A DNA stretch of 40,257 nucleotides from Gemmatimonadota bacterium (GCA_002712305.1 PATE01000125.1:1-40257), one strand, 5' to 3'; shown: positions 1-8,028, counted from the first letter of the stretch. A program made the numbers and translations. Notes: a model not told the origin generated them from the sequence alone.

Positions 1-781
1 AGGTCGTAGTGCCCACAGCGGCGGCCAAATGGGCAGGGCCAGAATCATTACCGATCAGACACCGAATGTCGGCCAGCAGGCTGGCCAGCACCACCGGATC
101 CACGGCACTGATCGATGGCCATCGATCGGTAAGTGTTCGGAAGAGGTGTCCATTCTCAGACTCGGCAGGTCCCCGCAGCAGAACGACGGCGTGTCCGTGC
201 CTTTCGAGCCACTCTCCAAGCTGCAGAAAGTGTCCAGGTGGCCAGCACTTGCTGACCCCGCCGCTTCCGGCATGGATCACGACCACGTCCTCTGGATCTA
301 TGTTCGCATCGGCCCAGTGTTGCCGAGCGGCGGACCGTTCCTCGTCCGTCGGAGAGAATCTGGGGACACGGTCCTCAGGTCGAGCTGGGTCACACGGGGG
401 AAGCGGCGCCAGCAGGTGGTCGATCGTATGCTCGCGTCGTTCCGGGTTGGGACGCGGATCCCAGGTGACGATCTGGCCGGAGCAGGCCGCTTGTAGGCGG
501 TGGGCTAATCGTTCAGACGAGGAGGAATAGGCCACGATCCGGTCCGCCGATCTCAGCCAATCGGGGATCGAAGGTTCAGCCCCGTACAGCGCCGCCCCGA
601 TGGGGCCGTCCGCATCGACGAGATGGTCGGGCCTGGCCAGGCGACCTCGGTCCGGATGACCGATCCAGTACATGGGCTGGTCCGGACAAAGGCGGCGCAA
701 TCGGGCCACAGCCGGAAGCGTCAGCACATGGTCTCCAAGGGCGCCACCGCGCAGCACCACGAGGGCTGGGTTCAGCGCCAT
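1..781 (-). CDS. Glycosyltransferase family 9 (heptosyltransferase-like), partial
   Basis: The reading frame is open for 260 codons from ATG at 781 and runs off the left edge, so the C-terminus is missing. The N-terminus (residues 8-23, VVLRGGALGDHVLTLP) matches the nucleotide-fold opening of GT9 enzymes. Residues 243-257 (IGNDSGPAHLAAAVG) are the family's sugar-nucleotide-binding signature, and VVVIHAGSGG lies near residue 187. Members transfer heptose or related sugars from ADP-activated donors onto LPS core at the inner face of the cytoplasmic membrane. An ATG four bases upstream is in another frame and gives no recognisable protein. No clear Shine-Dalgarno precedes the start; instead a 7-bp hairpin (789-807) lies just upstream. 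The family is secure, the exact acceptor unknown. Confidence 0.88.
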   Translation of the reverse strand, partial: MALNPALVVLRGGALGDHVLTLPAVARLRRLCPDQPMYWIGHPDRGRLARPDHLVDADGPIGAALYGAEPSIPDWLRSADRIVAYSSSSERLAHRLQAACSGQIVTWDPRPNPERREHTIDHLLAPLPPCDPARPEDRVPRFSPTDEERSAARQHWADANIDPEDVVVIHAGSGGVSKCWPPGHFLQLGEWLERHGHAVVLLRGPAESENGHLFRTLTDRWPSISAVDPVVLASLLADIRCLIGNDSGPAHLAAAVGTTT

Positions 782-788
782 CCATTTT

Positions 789-807
789 GGGCCCTCATGA
801 AGGGCCC
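789..807. other. Short inverted repeat next to glycosyltransferase start
   Basis: GGGCCCT (789-795) pairs with AGGGCCC (801-807) across a five-base loop. It lies 8 bases upstream of the glycosyltransferase ATG and could mask its ribosome-binding region. No T-tract follows on either strand, so it does not look like a terminator. Confidence 0.4.
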
Positions 808-820
808 CCTCGCCGTGTTT

Positions 821-858
821 TAGGGGCATTACCTTGCGTCATTTGAAGGGTGCCCCTA
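821..858. other. Inverted repeat sharing a 10-mer with the zapA leader
   Basis: TAGGGGCA (821-828) pairs with TGCCCCTA (851-858), and inside it CCTT (832-835) pairs with AAGG (846-849). The loop carries GCGTCATTTG. The stretch 823-850 aligns with 8555-8583 at 22 of 29 positions, including ten identical bases (TGCGTCATTT). It sits between the divergent glycosyltransferase and rplC genes. On the minus strand it would be in the glycosyltransferase leader, on the plus strand upstream of rplC. Its function is unknown. Confidence 0.45.
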
Positions 859-935
859 CTTTCTACCGTTCTGGACTGGAATGATTTACGTGACACAATT
901 TACCCCACAAACGCTGTTGGAATGTGAGTAGAGAA

Positions 936-1556
936 ATGGCTGGTCTCATCGGCAAGAAACTGGGCATGACCCAGGTCTACAATGACAAGGAAGAACTCAT
1001 CCCCGTGACCGTTGTTGCGGCGGGTCCCTGTCCGGTCACCCAGGTGAAGACGGCGGAACGCGATGGCTATGCGGCCGTCCAGGTCGCCTTCGACGAGGTC
1101 CCTGAGCGCAAGGTGAACAAACCGATGGCAGGCCATCTCGCAAAGGCGAAGGTTTCACCTCACCGCCAGTTGAAGGAATTCCGCAACGAGGTCGACGGCA
1201 TCGACTACGAGATCGGTCAGGTCTTGGACGTGACCCAGTTCGAAATCGGTGACAAAGTCAAGGTGACGGGGCGGTCGAAGGGTAAGGGCTTCGCTGGTGT
1301 TGTGAAACGATATCACTTCCGTGGTAAGAATGCGACACACGGAACCCCGGATCGAGTTCGCCACGGTGGCTCCATCGGTCAGGGCACCGACCCCGGCAAG
1401 GTGTGGAAGGGGAAGAAGATGCCCGGACACATGGGCGCCCGTCGTGTGACCACGGGAAGTCTGCAGGTTGTGAGAATCGACGGCGAACGCAATCTACTTT
1501 TCCTCAAGGGCACCGTGCCAGGCTCTTCTGACGGGTACATCACCATCGTTAAGTAG
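936..1556 (+). CDS. rplC: 50S ribosomal protein L3
   Basis: Primary 23S rRNA-binding protein of the large subunit that reaches the peptidyl transferase centre. The 206 residues start MAGLIGKKLGMTQVY and include TGRSKGKGFAGVVKRYHFRG and a loop with GSIGQGTDPGKVWKGKKMPG, all L3 hallmarks. The length is normal for bacterial L3. ATG at 936 is preferred; a GTG at 924 would add four residues without family support. The residue at the position of E. coli Gln150 (methylated by PrmB) is Thr. The gene stands alone: a glycosyltransferase points away on the left, and a strong hairpin follows on the right. rplC normally lies second in the S10 operon, so this is either a relocated single gene or an extra copy; the window cannot tell which. 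Confidence 0.95.
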   Translation: MAGLIGKKLGMTQVYNDKEELIPVTVVAAGPCPVTQVKTAERDGYAAVQVAFDEVPERKVNKPMAGHLAKAKVSPHRQLKEFRNEVDGIDYEIGQVLDVTQFEIGDKVKVTGRSKGKGFAGVVKRYHFRGKNATHGTPDRVRHGGSIGQGTDPGKVWKGKKMPGHMGARRVTTGSLQVVRIDGERNLLFLKGTVPGSSDGYITIVK

Positions 1557-1601
1557 CCTGTTTCAAGGCGCCAAGCCTGGATCACCAACTTCCAGCGATC
1601 A

Positions 1602-1645
1602 CCAACCTCAAAGCGGGGCTCTTTCGAGCCCCGCTTTGAGGTTGG
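1602..1645. terminator. Perfect 20-bp hairpin between convergent rplC and HIT gene
   Basis: Bases 1602-1621 and 1626-1645 are exact reverse complements around a TTTC loop. The hairpin lies 45 bases after the rplC stop and 36 bases after the stop of the convergent HIT gene, so it probably ends transcription from both sides. There is no U-tract on either strand. Confidence 0.75.
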
Positions 1646-1680
1646 GAGCAGGTCTTTCCATGCAGTGGGGAAGCACATCA

Positions 1681-2028
1681 TCAACCAGGTGGCCACTGTA
1701 GCTGCCGTCCCCCAAGTACATGGATGTGCAGATGGGGCACCTGCTGGCCACCATTGACTCCCGCATTGATCACACAACGATAACCGTCGTTGGCGATTCC
1801 CTCCTGTGCCGCCATTCTCTGCGCAACAACAAGCAGATGGCCCAGAAGCTGTTCGTCCTCAGAGGACGCAGTCTGGACGCCGACAATCGGTTTTCTTGGA
1901 ATCACCAGCATGTGAGTCGGTGCCTGCGGCGAGATATCCTTCAGGACGATGCAGTCGTCGTCCTGAAACAGAATCTCCCCCGGAATCTCGCCCTCCATGA
2001 TCTTTGTGAAAATACTTGCTTCGCTCAT
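1681..2028 (-). CDS. HIT-family nucleotide hydrolase (HinT-like)
   Basis: A 115-residue histidine-triad protein. The triad appears as HLHIH at residues 99-103, preceded by NAGVNGGQQVPH and followed by LGGRQLQWPPG, the canonical C-terminus of the HinT/PKCI group. The N-terminus (IFTKIMEGEIPGEILFQDD) is also typical. Relatives hydrolyse AMP-NH2 derivatives and aminoacyl adenylates in the cytoplasm, with the middle histidine as nucleophile. The start is ATG with GGGAG seven or eight bases upstream. It is divergent from the GT2 gene with only 25 bases between starts, so at least one promoter must lie inside the other gene. Confidence 0.93.
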   Translation of the reverse strand: MSEASIFTKIMEGEIPGEILFQDDDCIVLKDISPQAPTHMLVIPRKPIVGVQTASSEDEQLLGHLLVVAQRMAAQEGIANDGYRCVINAGVNGGQQVPHLHIHVLGGRQLQWPPG

Positions 2029-2053
2029 CCTCTATCTCCCGTAGGTTGGTTGT

Positions 2054-2815
2054 GTGAATCTGACGATTATCATCCCTGCCTACAACGAGGAACTCAGAGT
2101 CGTGAGCACGATAGATTCCGTGCGTCAGTTCCTCGACGATCGATCATGGACGTATGAGATCATCGTCGTCGACGACGGCTCGAAAGACGAAACGGCCCAA
2201 CGGGTTGAACAGGCCTGTACAACCCGCCAACATCTACGATTGGTCTGCGCAGAGAGCAATCAGGGAAAGGGTGCCGCTGTGCGCCTCGGTGTCGAACACG
2301 CCCATGGAGATATCGTCGGTTTCATCGATGCCGATGACAAGACTGATATCAGCGGTCTGGACGAGGTGTTTCGCCATTTGGATGATGGAGCCCAGATCGT
2401 AATCGGCGATCGAACCCTCGCCGACACCGCAATCCACGTGCAACGACGGGCCTATCGAGAACTGGGTTCGCGACTCTTCCGACGTTTGCTGCGATGGTGG
2501 ATGGGCCTGGGGGACTATCCGGACACCCAGTGCGGGTTCAAATTCTACCGAACCAACGTGTTGCGAGGACTCTACCAGAGAGCGCGCATCGACGGGTACA
2601 TGTTCGATGTGGAGTTGCTGGTCCTGGCTCATCAGGCACGCTATCGAATCGACCGCATCGGTGTGACCTGGCGCGACGATCCCGACAGCCGATTCCTACC
2701 GTTATCAGGTAGCTGGCGCAATATCCGTGAGCTGCTGCGTATCCGTCGGCTTCATGTGGATGAGTTGCCAGATCACGACCCATCGTCATTCGATTCGAGA
2801 CCTCCCACCAATTGA
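2054..2815 (+). CDS. Family 2 glycosyltransferase, dolichyl-phosphate sugar synthase-like
   Basis: A 253-residue GT-A fold protein. It opens with NLTIIIPAYNEE, has DDGS at 40-43, and the metal-binding motif DADD near 92-95. CGFKFYR and an RxxDPDSR segment follow, as in enzymes that move a sugar from a nucleotide donor to a polyprenyl phosphate. No membrane helices are visible, so it is the soluble catalytic type acting at the inner membrane face. The start is GTG with TAGG nine bases upstream; no earlier in-frame start is seen. The last 43 bases overlap the 3' end of the convergent MFS-HEAT gene. The donor sugar cannot be read from sequence. Confidence 0.88.
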   Translation: MNLTIIIPAYNEELRVVSTIDSVRQFLDDRSWTYEIIVVDDGSKDETAQRVEQACTTRQHLRLVCAESNQGKGAAVRLGVEHAHGDIVGFIDADDKTDISGLDEVFRHLDDGAQIVIGDRTLADTAIHVQRRAYRELGSRLFRRLLRWWMGLGDYPDTQCGFKFYRTNVLRGLYQRARIDGYMFDVELLVLAHQARYRIDRIGVTWRDDPDSRFLPLSGSWRNIRELLRIRRLHVDELPDHDPSSFDSRPPTN

Positions 2816-5100
2816 CTCAGGCGCTGTAGAGCAATGGCCACGAAGATCTCTCGTGCAGCCTCCAGGTCGAGTCTCGCCTCGCTGTCGAGAAAGTCTTCGA
2901 GGGCGAGGATCACGAGATAGATCGACAACACTTCATACGGGCGCCGACCGGTGGCCAGCAGTCCGTCCCGAATGATGCCGGCCACCTGTCGGGCCGCCTC
3001 CTCCAGCCATTCTAGATTGCCTGAGTCGAAAGCTCGCCGTAGACGATCGAAGGTCTCATCGAGTCCCTCCCGGGTCGTGGCTTCGATTCCCGCGCTTCGC
3101 TGCAGTGTCGTGCCTGCGCGTCGGACGATGCGTAGCAACGTGGAAGAGCGACGATCCTCATCCACCGACAGCAAGCGGTAGAATTCGCTATCCTCGCCGA
3201 TGGCAACGCAGACACTGTTGAGTAGCTGCAGACGCACGGCAGGGGATCGGAAGTCATCGAGGTGAATCAAGGTTGCCTTGATGACTCGATGATCGTTCAT
3301 GTGCGCTAGCACATCCACGAGGGTGGGAAAGGTGACCGGATCGAAGCTGCCGCCGAAGTGCCAGAACAGCAGTTCCTGAATTTCGGCGCCGCCAATCTCA
3401 CTCAATCCACGAATGGCGCTGATGCGCACGCGGGGATCTTCGTCATCGAGGGCCTCGATGAGTGGATCCACCCCACCTGCGTGACCCAACCGGCCGAGGG
3501 CTTCGGCAGCCTCAGAACGGATGTCGGACGAGCCGTCGACGAGTTCGCGCACGAGCGATTCCGTCGCCGCTTCTGAACCCGTGTCGCCCAGCGCCCGTGC
3601 CGCACTGCGACGCACCATGGGGCTTGCGTCGGCCAAAGCCTGGATCAACTGCTCGATCGCCAGTGGACTGCCCGAGCGTCCGAGGCCAAGGGCCGCGCGT
3701 GCTCGATGCTCCTGCCGGGAGGCGACATTGTAAACCGCCGTGTTATAGGTGTAGCTGAGCAGGTTGCCGCGGGCAAGGTGGGACAGAAGGTGACGGGACG
3801 TAATCGAACTACGATCGCTGACACGACTCAAGAGGAAGAGCGCTGGAACTCGACAGACGGCACTGATGAGAAAGATAATCTGCAGATGTCCGATGCTCAG
3901 ACCAGGCATCTGGAGGGTCACGCCGTCGAGACACGCGACAAGAACCGCACTCGCGGCCGGACCCAGAGCGCCGAGCAGATTCACCGAAGCCGACCAAGTT
4001 GCCAAGTAGTGTGGGCGCTGCGACCCGGCGGGCACCAGCCCGTAGAGAAGGGGAGTCACGGCGACGAGAATACCAGAGAAAATCAGCCCACTTACACACA
4101 ATGCCAGGGGGACGAACCAGAAGAACTCGGGTGTGTTGAAAACCCAGATGATGGGGATGAACGTGGCGGGAACCATCAAAATCTGCAGGACGGGTTTGCT
4201 GCCAAATCGGTCGACGAGCCCTGCCCAGAAACGATACCCGGCGATGCTGGTCACCATGAACAGGGCGTTGAAGATGGCGATCCACGTATAAGAGATCCCC
4301 AACTGCTCGAGCATGAACACACTGTACAGAGGTCCGCCGATGCCAATGGCGAAGGTCCAGGATCCGTAGAAAAGAACGGCACGACGAAAGTTTCTGTCTC
4401 GAAGTGGTTCGATGAGTCCGCCGGAACGACGTTCTGGCGCCGTTTCATCCTCCGCCGGTGGTGGCGGATGGGGTGCGCGAGCCAGAGCCAGATATCCGAG
4501 AAGTCCGAAGCCTGCTCCCAGGACGAAGACGATGTCGAACCCGGTCTGTTTGTTGGCTGCGTCGAAGCCATCGATGAATCGTGCTACCACGAACCCGGCG
4601 ACCATGGCGGCGATGGTGCTGAGGATCGTCTGCCGAGATGTAAAACGGGCCCTGATGTTCTCTGGAACGGTGTTCGCAACCCACGTGTTGTAGAAGGGTG
4701 CTATCACGTGGCCACACAGCAAGCCCGCGGCGACAAGAAACGCCAGGGCCTCGAGTCTCAGATGTGCGGCGAACAGGAGAGGGATGAGGGGCAGTGCGTT
4801 GCGCAAAAGGATTTCAGCGAAGCCGACGCCTACGACAAGGCGTTTTCGATGCCGTAGCCTCGACGCAGAAGCCGAAGCCAGGATCTGTACAGCCGCCAGC
4901 AGGTAGGCAACCGAGGTCAGCAGAGCGATGTAGGATTCGTCTGCTCCCAGATGAAGCAGATAACCGGTGAAAACGGCTGTGCCGATCCCGATCGTTTGAC
5001 CCCAAATACCCCACAAACCACTGGCGGTAATGAATCCGCGCATGGCGCGGTTCACCTCGCCCCGAGTCAGGCTCTGGCCGTCTTCATCTTCAGCGGACAT
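2773..5100 (-). CDS. MFS transporter fused to HEAT repeats
   Basis: 775 residues. Residues about 25-440 form a major-facilitator-type membrane domain: two blocks of hydrophobic helices separated by a charged loop rich in Pro and Glu near 210-230. Residues about 470-620 carry HEAT/PBS-lyase-type helical repeats (for example RAALGLGRSGSPLAIEQLIQ and RRSAARALGDTGSEAATESL). The last 150 residues are helical and charged without recognised motifs. The topology suggests a transporter with a cytoplasmic protein-binding scaffold. The substrate is unknown. It overlaps the GT2 gene tail-to-tail by 43 bases and is followed upstream by the dehydrogenase gene on the same strand, 115 bases away. No ribosome-binding site is obvious. 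The broken transporter at 12520-15789 has a similar membrane-plus-HEAT design but belongs to another family. Confidence 0.82.
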   Translation of the reverse strand: MSAEDEDGQSLTRGEVNRAMRGFITASGLWGIWGQTIGIGTAVFTGYLLHLGADESYIALLTSVAYLLAAVQILASASASRLRHRKRLVVGVGFAEILLRNALPLIPLLFAAHLRLEALAFLVAAGLLCGHVIAPFYNTWVANTVPENIRARFTSRQTILSTIAAMVAGFVVARFIDGFDAANKQTGFDIVFVLGAGFGLLGYLALARAPHPPPPAEDETAPERRSGGLIEPLRDRNFRRAVLFYGSWTFAIGIGGPLYSVFMLEQLGISYTWIAIFNALFMVTSIAGYRFWAGLVDRFGSKPVLQILMVPATFIPIIWVFNTPEFFWFVPLALCVSGLIFSGILVAVTPLLYGLVPAGSQRPHYLATWSASVNLLGALGPAASAVLVACLDGVTLQMPGLSIGHLQIIFLISAVCRVPALFLLSRVSDRSSITSRHLLSHLARGNLLSYTYNTAVYNVASRQEHRARAALGLGRSGSPLAIEQLIQALADASPMVRRSAARALGDTGSEAATESLVRELVDGSSDIRSEAAEALGRLGHAGGVDPLIEALDDEDPRVRISAIRGLSEIGGAEIQELLFWHFGGSFDPVTFPTLVDVLAHMNDHRVIKATLIHLDDFRSPAVRLQLLNSVCVAIGEDSEFYRLLSVDEDRRSSTLLRIVRRAGTTLQRSAGIEATTREGLDETFDRLRRAFDSGNLEWLEEAARQVAGIIRDGLLATGRRPYEVLSIYLVILALEDFLDSEARLDLEAAREIFVAIALQRLSQLVGGLESNDDGS

Positions 5101-5147
5101 CCGCTCTGACTCTCAAGAAAACTGCGCTGGTTCAGGAGGAAACGACG

Positions 5148-5219
5148 ATGGCAAGACGGACAAAGATACGGCAGACGCCGCATCTTGGGGTGGTGGACGG
5201 TCGTTCGTTCATCGGCTAG
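5148..5219 (+). CDS. Possible 23-codon small ORF with strong ribosome-binding site
   Basis: ATG at 5148 follows AGGAGG (5134-5139) at a spacing of eight bases and opens a basic peptide (MARRTKIRQTPHLG...) of 23 residues ending in TAG. It lies in the 115-base gap between two minus-strand genes and reads against both. I recognise no family. The good ribosome-binding site is the only evidence and could be chance. Confidence 0.2.
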   Translation: MARRTKIRQTPHLGVVDGRSFIG

Positions 5220-6169
5220 AAACCGCGAGCCTTGTCGACCAGATTGAGCGGCGTTTCGCCGCGCAGATATCGACGCAGATTGTCGCAGAAGAATTCGTGG
5301 ATCTTGCGAGGTCGATGTTGTGAGGCCCCCGCGCGGTGGGGGGTCAGGATGAGGTTCGGTGTGTCCCACAACGGACTGTCCGCCGGTAAGGGTTCCTGCT
5401 CGCAGACATCGAGACCTGCGCCGGCGATCAGGCCCTCTTCAAGTGCATGTATGAGGGCAGGTTCATCGATGATTCCACCGCGGCTCACGCAGATCAGATA
5501 CGCCGTCGGTTTCATCTGCGCCAATTGGTCGGCGCCGAGCAGATGGTACGTCTGCGGTGTGCGGGGGCAGCCTACGACGACGGCGTCGGATGAGGAGAGC
5601 AGCCATTGTAGACTATCGGGGTGCGGCGTCCGGATCTCATCGATATCGTCCATCGGTGCTTCGCGAACCGGATCGAGACCAAGGACACGCATGTCGTACC
5701 CACGCGCACGTTTGGCCGTCTCTTGACCGAAGCCGCCCAAGCCGATGAGCCCGAGGGTCATGCCAGTCAGTTCGATGACCTGGCCGCCAGCCCAGGCGCG
5801 CTCGCCCTTGTTCTGAACGGCGAGTCGAATCCCACGCGTCAAAGCCAGCAGCAGCGCCCAGGCATGTTCTCCGCCCTGTGGTGCGAACAGGCCCGCTGTA
5901 TTGGAGACCGTCACCTGCTCTCGTTCGATGATTTCCGGATAGAGGAAGTTATCCATCCCCGCAGAAAAGGATTGGATCCATCGTAGTTGATCCCCTGCGC
6001 GGGTCACGTTCTCGTTGAACAGGCCGAGCAGACACTCACATCCGGGTACCTGCTCGATGGCAGCTGCTTCGTCTGCCGCGTAGTACAGATCGTGACCGTA
6101 TTCGGTGGCGATCGTGCGTAGTTCGTCCACCTGTTCGTCGGTGAATGCGTAATGGACGAGGATCTTCAT
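5216..6169 (-). CDS. D-isomer-specific 2-hydroxyacid dehydrogenase
   Basis: 317 residues from ATG at 6169 (MKILVHYAF), which has GGAGAG just upstream; a longer frame to 6301 overlaps the kinase gene and is rejected. The NAD-binding domain shows GLGGFG in LIGLGGFGQETA. The expected catalytic residues are visible as Arg in CVSRGGIID, Glu in DVCEQEPLP and His in LTPHRAG. Members reduce 2-ketoacids to D-2-hydroxyacids with NAD(P)H in the cytoplasm. It begins 13 bases after the PfkB kinase and is probably co-transcribed with it. The substrate is not predictable; glyoxylate/hydroxypyruvate and phosphoglycerate are the usual options, and it is shorter than SerA. Confidence 0.92.
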   Translation of the reverse strand: MKILVHYAFTDEQVDELRTIATEYGHDLYYAADEAAAIEQVPGCECLLGLFNENVTRAGDQLRWIQSFSAGMDNFLYPEIIEREQVTVSNTAGLFAPQGGEHAWALLLALTRGIRLAVQNKGERAWAGGQVIELTGMTLGLIGLGGFGQETAKRARGYDMRVLGLDPVREAPMDDIDEIRTPHPDSLQWLLSSSDAVVVGCPRTPQTYHLLGADQLAQMKPTAYLICVSRGGIIDEPALIHALEEGLIAGAGLDVCEQEPLPADSPLWDTPNLILTPHRAGASQHRPRKIHEFFCDNLRRYLRGETPLNLVDKARGF

Positions 6170-6182
6170 GGGTCTCTCCGTT

Positions 6183-7196
6183 TCAGAGGGCCGCCGGTGG
6201 CGGGGCCGTTCCGGCCACGATGGCGTCAATGTGCTCCTCCATGCGTTGACCCAGTCGAGGGCCGTATGCCGATACGACGCAGGCGGCAGCATAGTTTCCA
6301 AGGGCGGCGGAGGCTTCCGGATTCAGGTCATGGCTCAGGCCATACAACACGCCTCCCGCGAAGGAGTCACCGGCGCCGGTGGTGTCCACTGCGGAAACTG
6401 CGTGACCGCCTACCAGGTCTTGCCCAGTCTGCGTACAGACAAGTGCGCCATCGGCACCACAGGTGACAAAGGCGCGTCCCACACGAGCCGCCAGGGCAGA
6501 GGCCGCCTCGCTGCGATCGTTAAGACCGGTAAACGCGATGGCTTCGTCTTCATTGCAGAAGAGCAGATCGACGCCACTTTCGAGCAGTCGCTCAAACCTC
6601 TCTTGAAAAGCGCCGACGACAAAGGGATCGCTGAGAGTGACCGATATGGCAACGTCCTGCGCGCGCGCCGCCGTGGCCGCCCGCTCGCATGCGGCGAATC
6701 CTTCGTCGGTGGTCAGGAGGTATCCCTCCAGATACACGAAACGGGCATTGGCGATCGTATCCTCGTCAATCTGTCCGGGCCCCATTTGGGCGCTGGCGCC
6801 GAGAAAGGTGTTCATCGATCGGTCCGCATCGGGGGTCACCATCACGAGGCACTGGCCCGTCGGTGTAGCAGGTAGAAAGACTCGGTCGCTGCTATCGACG
6901 CCGGCATCGCTCAGATCCTGACGGTAGAACGGACCCCAATCGTCATCGCCCACCTGATAGGCATAGAAGGATCGGCCACCAAAACGCGCGACCGTGATCA
7001 TCGTATTTGCCGCCGAGCCACCTGAGGCACTCAGAACCGGATCTGGCAGACTTGAAAGCACCTCTTGTCGACGCGTGTCGTCGACGAGCGTCATCACGCC
7101 CTTGTCGACACCCATCGCCGAAAGTGCATCCGGAGTGACGGAGTATTGAGTATCAACAAGGGCATGCCCGATCCCATACACATCGTACTGTGCCAA
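6183..7196 (-). CDS. PfkB-family sugar/nucleoside kinase
   Basis: 337 residues. The N-terminus has GIGHALVDTQ and the GGSAANT motif near residue 59. The C-terminal signature DTTGAGDSFAGG holds the catalytic Asp and the anion hole. The overall layout resembles adenosine kinase-like PfkB proteins that phosphorylate ribosyl or sugar hydroxyls with ATP. The start is TTG at 7196, set by AGGAGG only four bases upstream; no ATG nearby fits as well. It is first gene of a two-gene unit with the 2-hydroxyacid dehydrogenase. The substrate is not assignable from motifs alone. Confidence 0.92.
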   Translation of the reverse strand: MAQYDVYGIGHALVDTQYSVTPDALSAMGVDKGVMTLVDDTRRQEVLSSLPDPVLSASGGSAANTMITVARFGGRSFYAYQVGDDDWGPFYRQDLSDAGVDSSDRVFLPATPTGQCLVMVTPDADRSMNTFLGASAQMGPGQIDEDTIANARFVYLEGYLLTTDEGFAACERAATAARAQDVAISVTLSDPFVVGAFQERFERLLESGVDLLFCNEDEAIAFTGLNDRSEAASALAARVGRAFVTCGADGALVCTQTGQDLVGGHAVSAVDTTGAGDSFAGGVLYGLSHDLNPEASAALGNYAAACVVSAYGPRLGQRMEEHIDAIVAGTAPPPAAL

Positions 7197-7294
7197 GGTT
7201 CCTCCTGGAGATTGTGGTCGCTATAATTGTGCCGATGCCAAGATATGGGAGTACCCAGTCTCAGCAACCGCAACAGATCGGTTGGGTGGCGACC

Positions 7295-7324
7295 TTGCTC
7301 GCGTGCTGAGTCGACGGTTATATT
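7295..7324 (+). promoter_or_regulatory. Candidate infC promoter
   Basis: TTGCTC (7295-7300) and TATATT (7319-7324) are separated by 18 bases. Initiation near 7331 would give an infC leader of about 110 bases. Matches are fair but not perfect. Confidence 0.45.
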
Positions 7325-7443
7325 CCATCCTTGATAGGATCCATCCCAGATAGGAAGTGTCAGAGATAGCTATCCATGGGCGCGCACCCTGGCGACTACG
7401 CCTCAGGTGTGTACACACATCCACCCGACGGAGGGAAACCCCG

Positions 7444-7965
7444 ATCAGCAAACAGCAACAGTCGTTTACACGGATCAATGACTCGATTCGAGTGCCGCAG
7501 GTGCGTCTCATCGACGCCGAGGGCAATCAGGTTGGTGTCATCGACACGAGCAAGGCCATGGAGTTGGCCGACACCGCAGAATTAGATCTCGTCGAAGTCG
7601 CCCCGGAAGCCCGGCCTCCCGTGTGCCGGATCATGGACTTCGGCAAATACAGCTTCGACAAAGAGAAAAAGGCGAAGGAAGCTCGAAAGAAGGGACAGAG
7701 TCTGCAGATGAAGACGGTACGGATTCGTACCGCAAACATTTCAGCTCACGACCTCGAGTATCGCCTCGGACACATCCGCGAATTTATCGGCGCTGGCCAT
7801 CGCGTGAAGATCAGCATGCGCTTCTTCGGCAGAATGATGGCCTACAAAGATCGAGGACGAGAGGTCCTTGAGGATGTTGCCACGCAGATGAAGGATGTGG
7901 CGATCGTGGATCAGATGCCACAGATGGAAGGCCGTGAGATGTCGATGATTCTTCGACCTCAGTAG
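7444..7965 (+). CDS. infC: Translation initiation factor IF-3 with ATC start
   Basis: IF-3 binds the 30S subunit, blocks premature joining of 50S and proofreads the start codon. The 173 residues include the N-domain (RINDSIRVPQVRLIDAEGNQ), the linker rich in Lys, and the C-domain motifs KISMRFFGRMMAYKDRG and EGREMSMILRP. The start is read as ATC at 7444, eight bases after GGAGGG (7430-7435). No ATG, GTG or TTG gives a better N-terminus; the open frame upstream to 7357 encodes nothing IF-3-like and would ignore this site. Rare AUU/AUC starts are a known autoregulatory device of infC, because IF-3 itself discriminates against them. The usual partners rpmI and rplT do not follow; a terminator does. 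Confidence 0.93.
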   Translation: MSKQQQSFTRINDSIRVPQVRLIDAEGNQVGVIDTSKAMELADTAELDLVEVAPEARPPVCRIMDFGKYSFDKEKKAKEARKKGQSLQMKTVRIRTANISAHDLEYRLGHIREFIGAGHRVKISMRFFGRMMAYKDRGREVLEDVATQMKDVAIVDQMPQMEGREMSMILRPQ

Positions 7966-7987
7966 GCTTGCCGGCAAGCAGAACCGA

Positions 7988-8028
7988 AATCGCCCCCTGC
8001 ACCTTCTGGTGTGTGGGGCGATTCTTTT
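7988..8028 (+). terminator. Rho-independent terminator of infC
   Basis: AATCGCCCC (7988-7996) pairs with GGGGCGATT (8015-8023), and CACC (8000-8003) with GGTG (8008-8011) around a TTCT loop. TCTTTTC follows. It lies 22 bases after the infC stop. Confidence 0.85.

Noticed and set aside
3706-4857. A 383-codon plus-strand open frame opposite the MFS-HEAT gene
   Set aside because: The translation is highly polar and low in hydrophobic residues, with no motif, while the opposite strand encodes clear membrane helices.
5067-5185. Short minus-strand frame with CPSC (MRRLPYLCPSCHRRF...) overlapping the MFS-HEAT start
   Set aside because: No ribosome-binding site, only about 40 residues, and it overlaps the start of a good gene in another frame.
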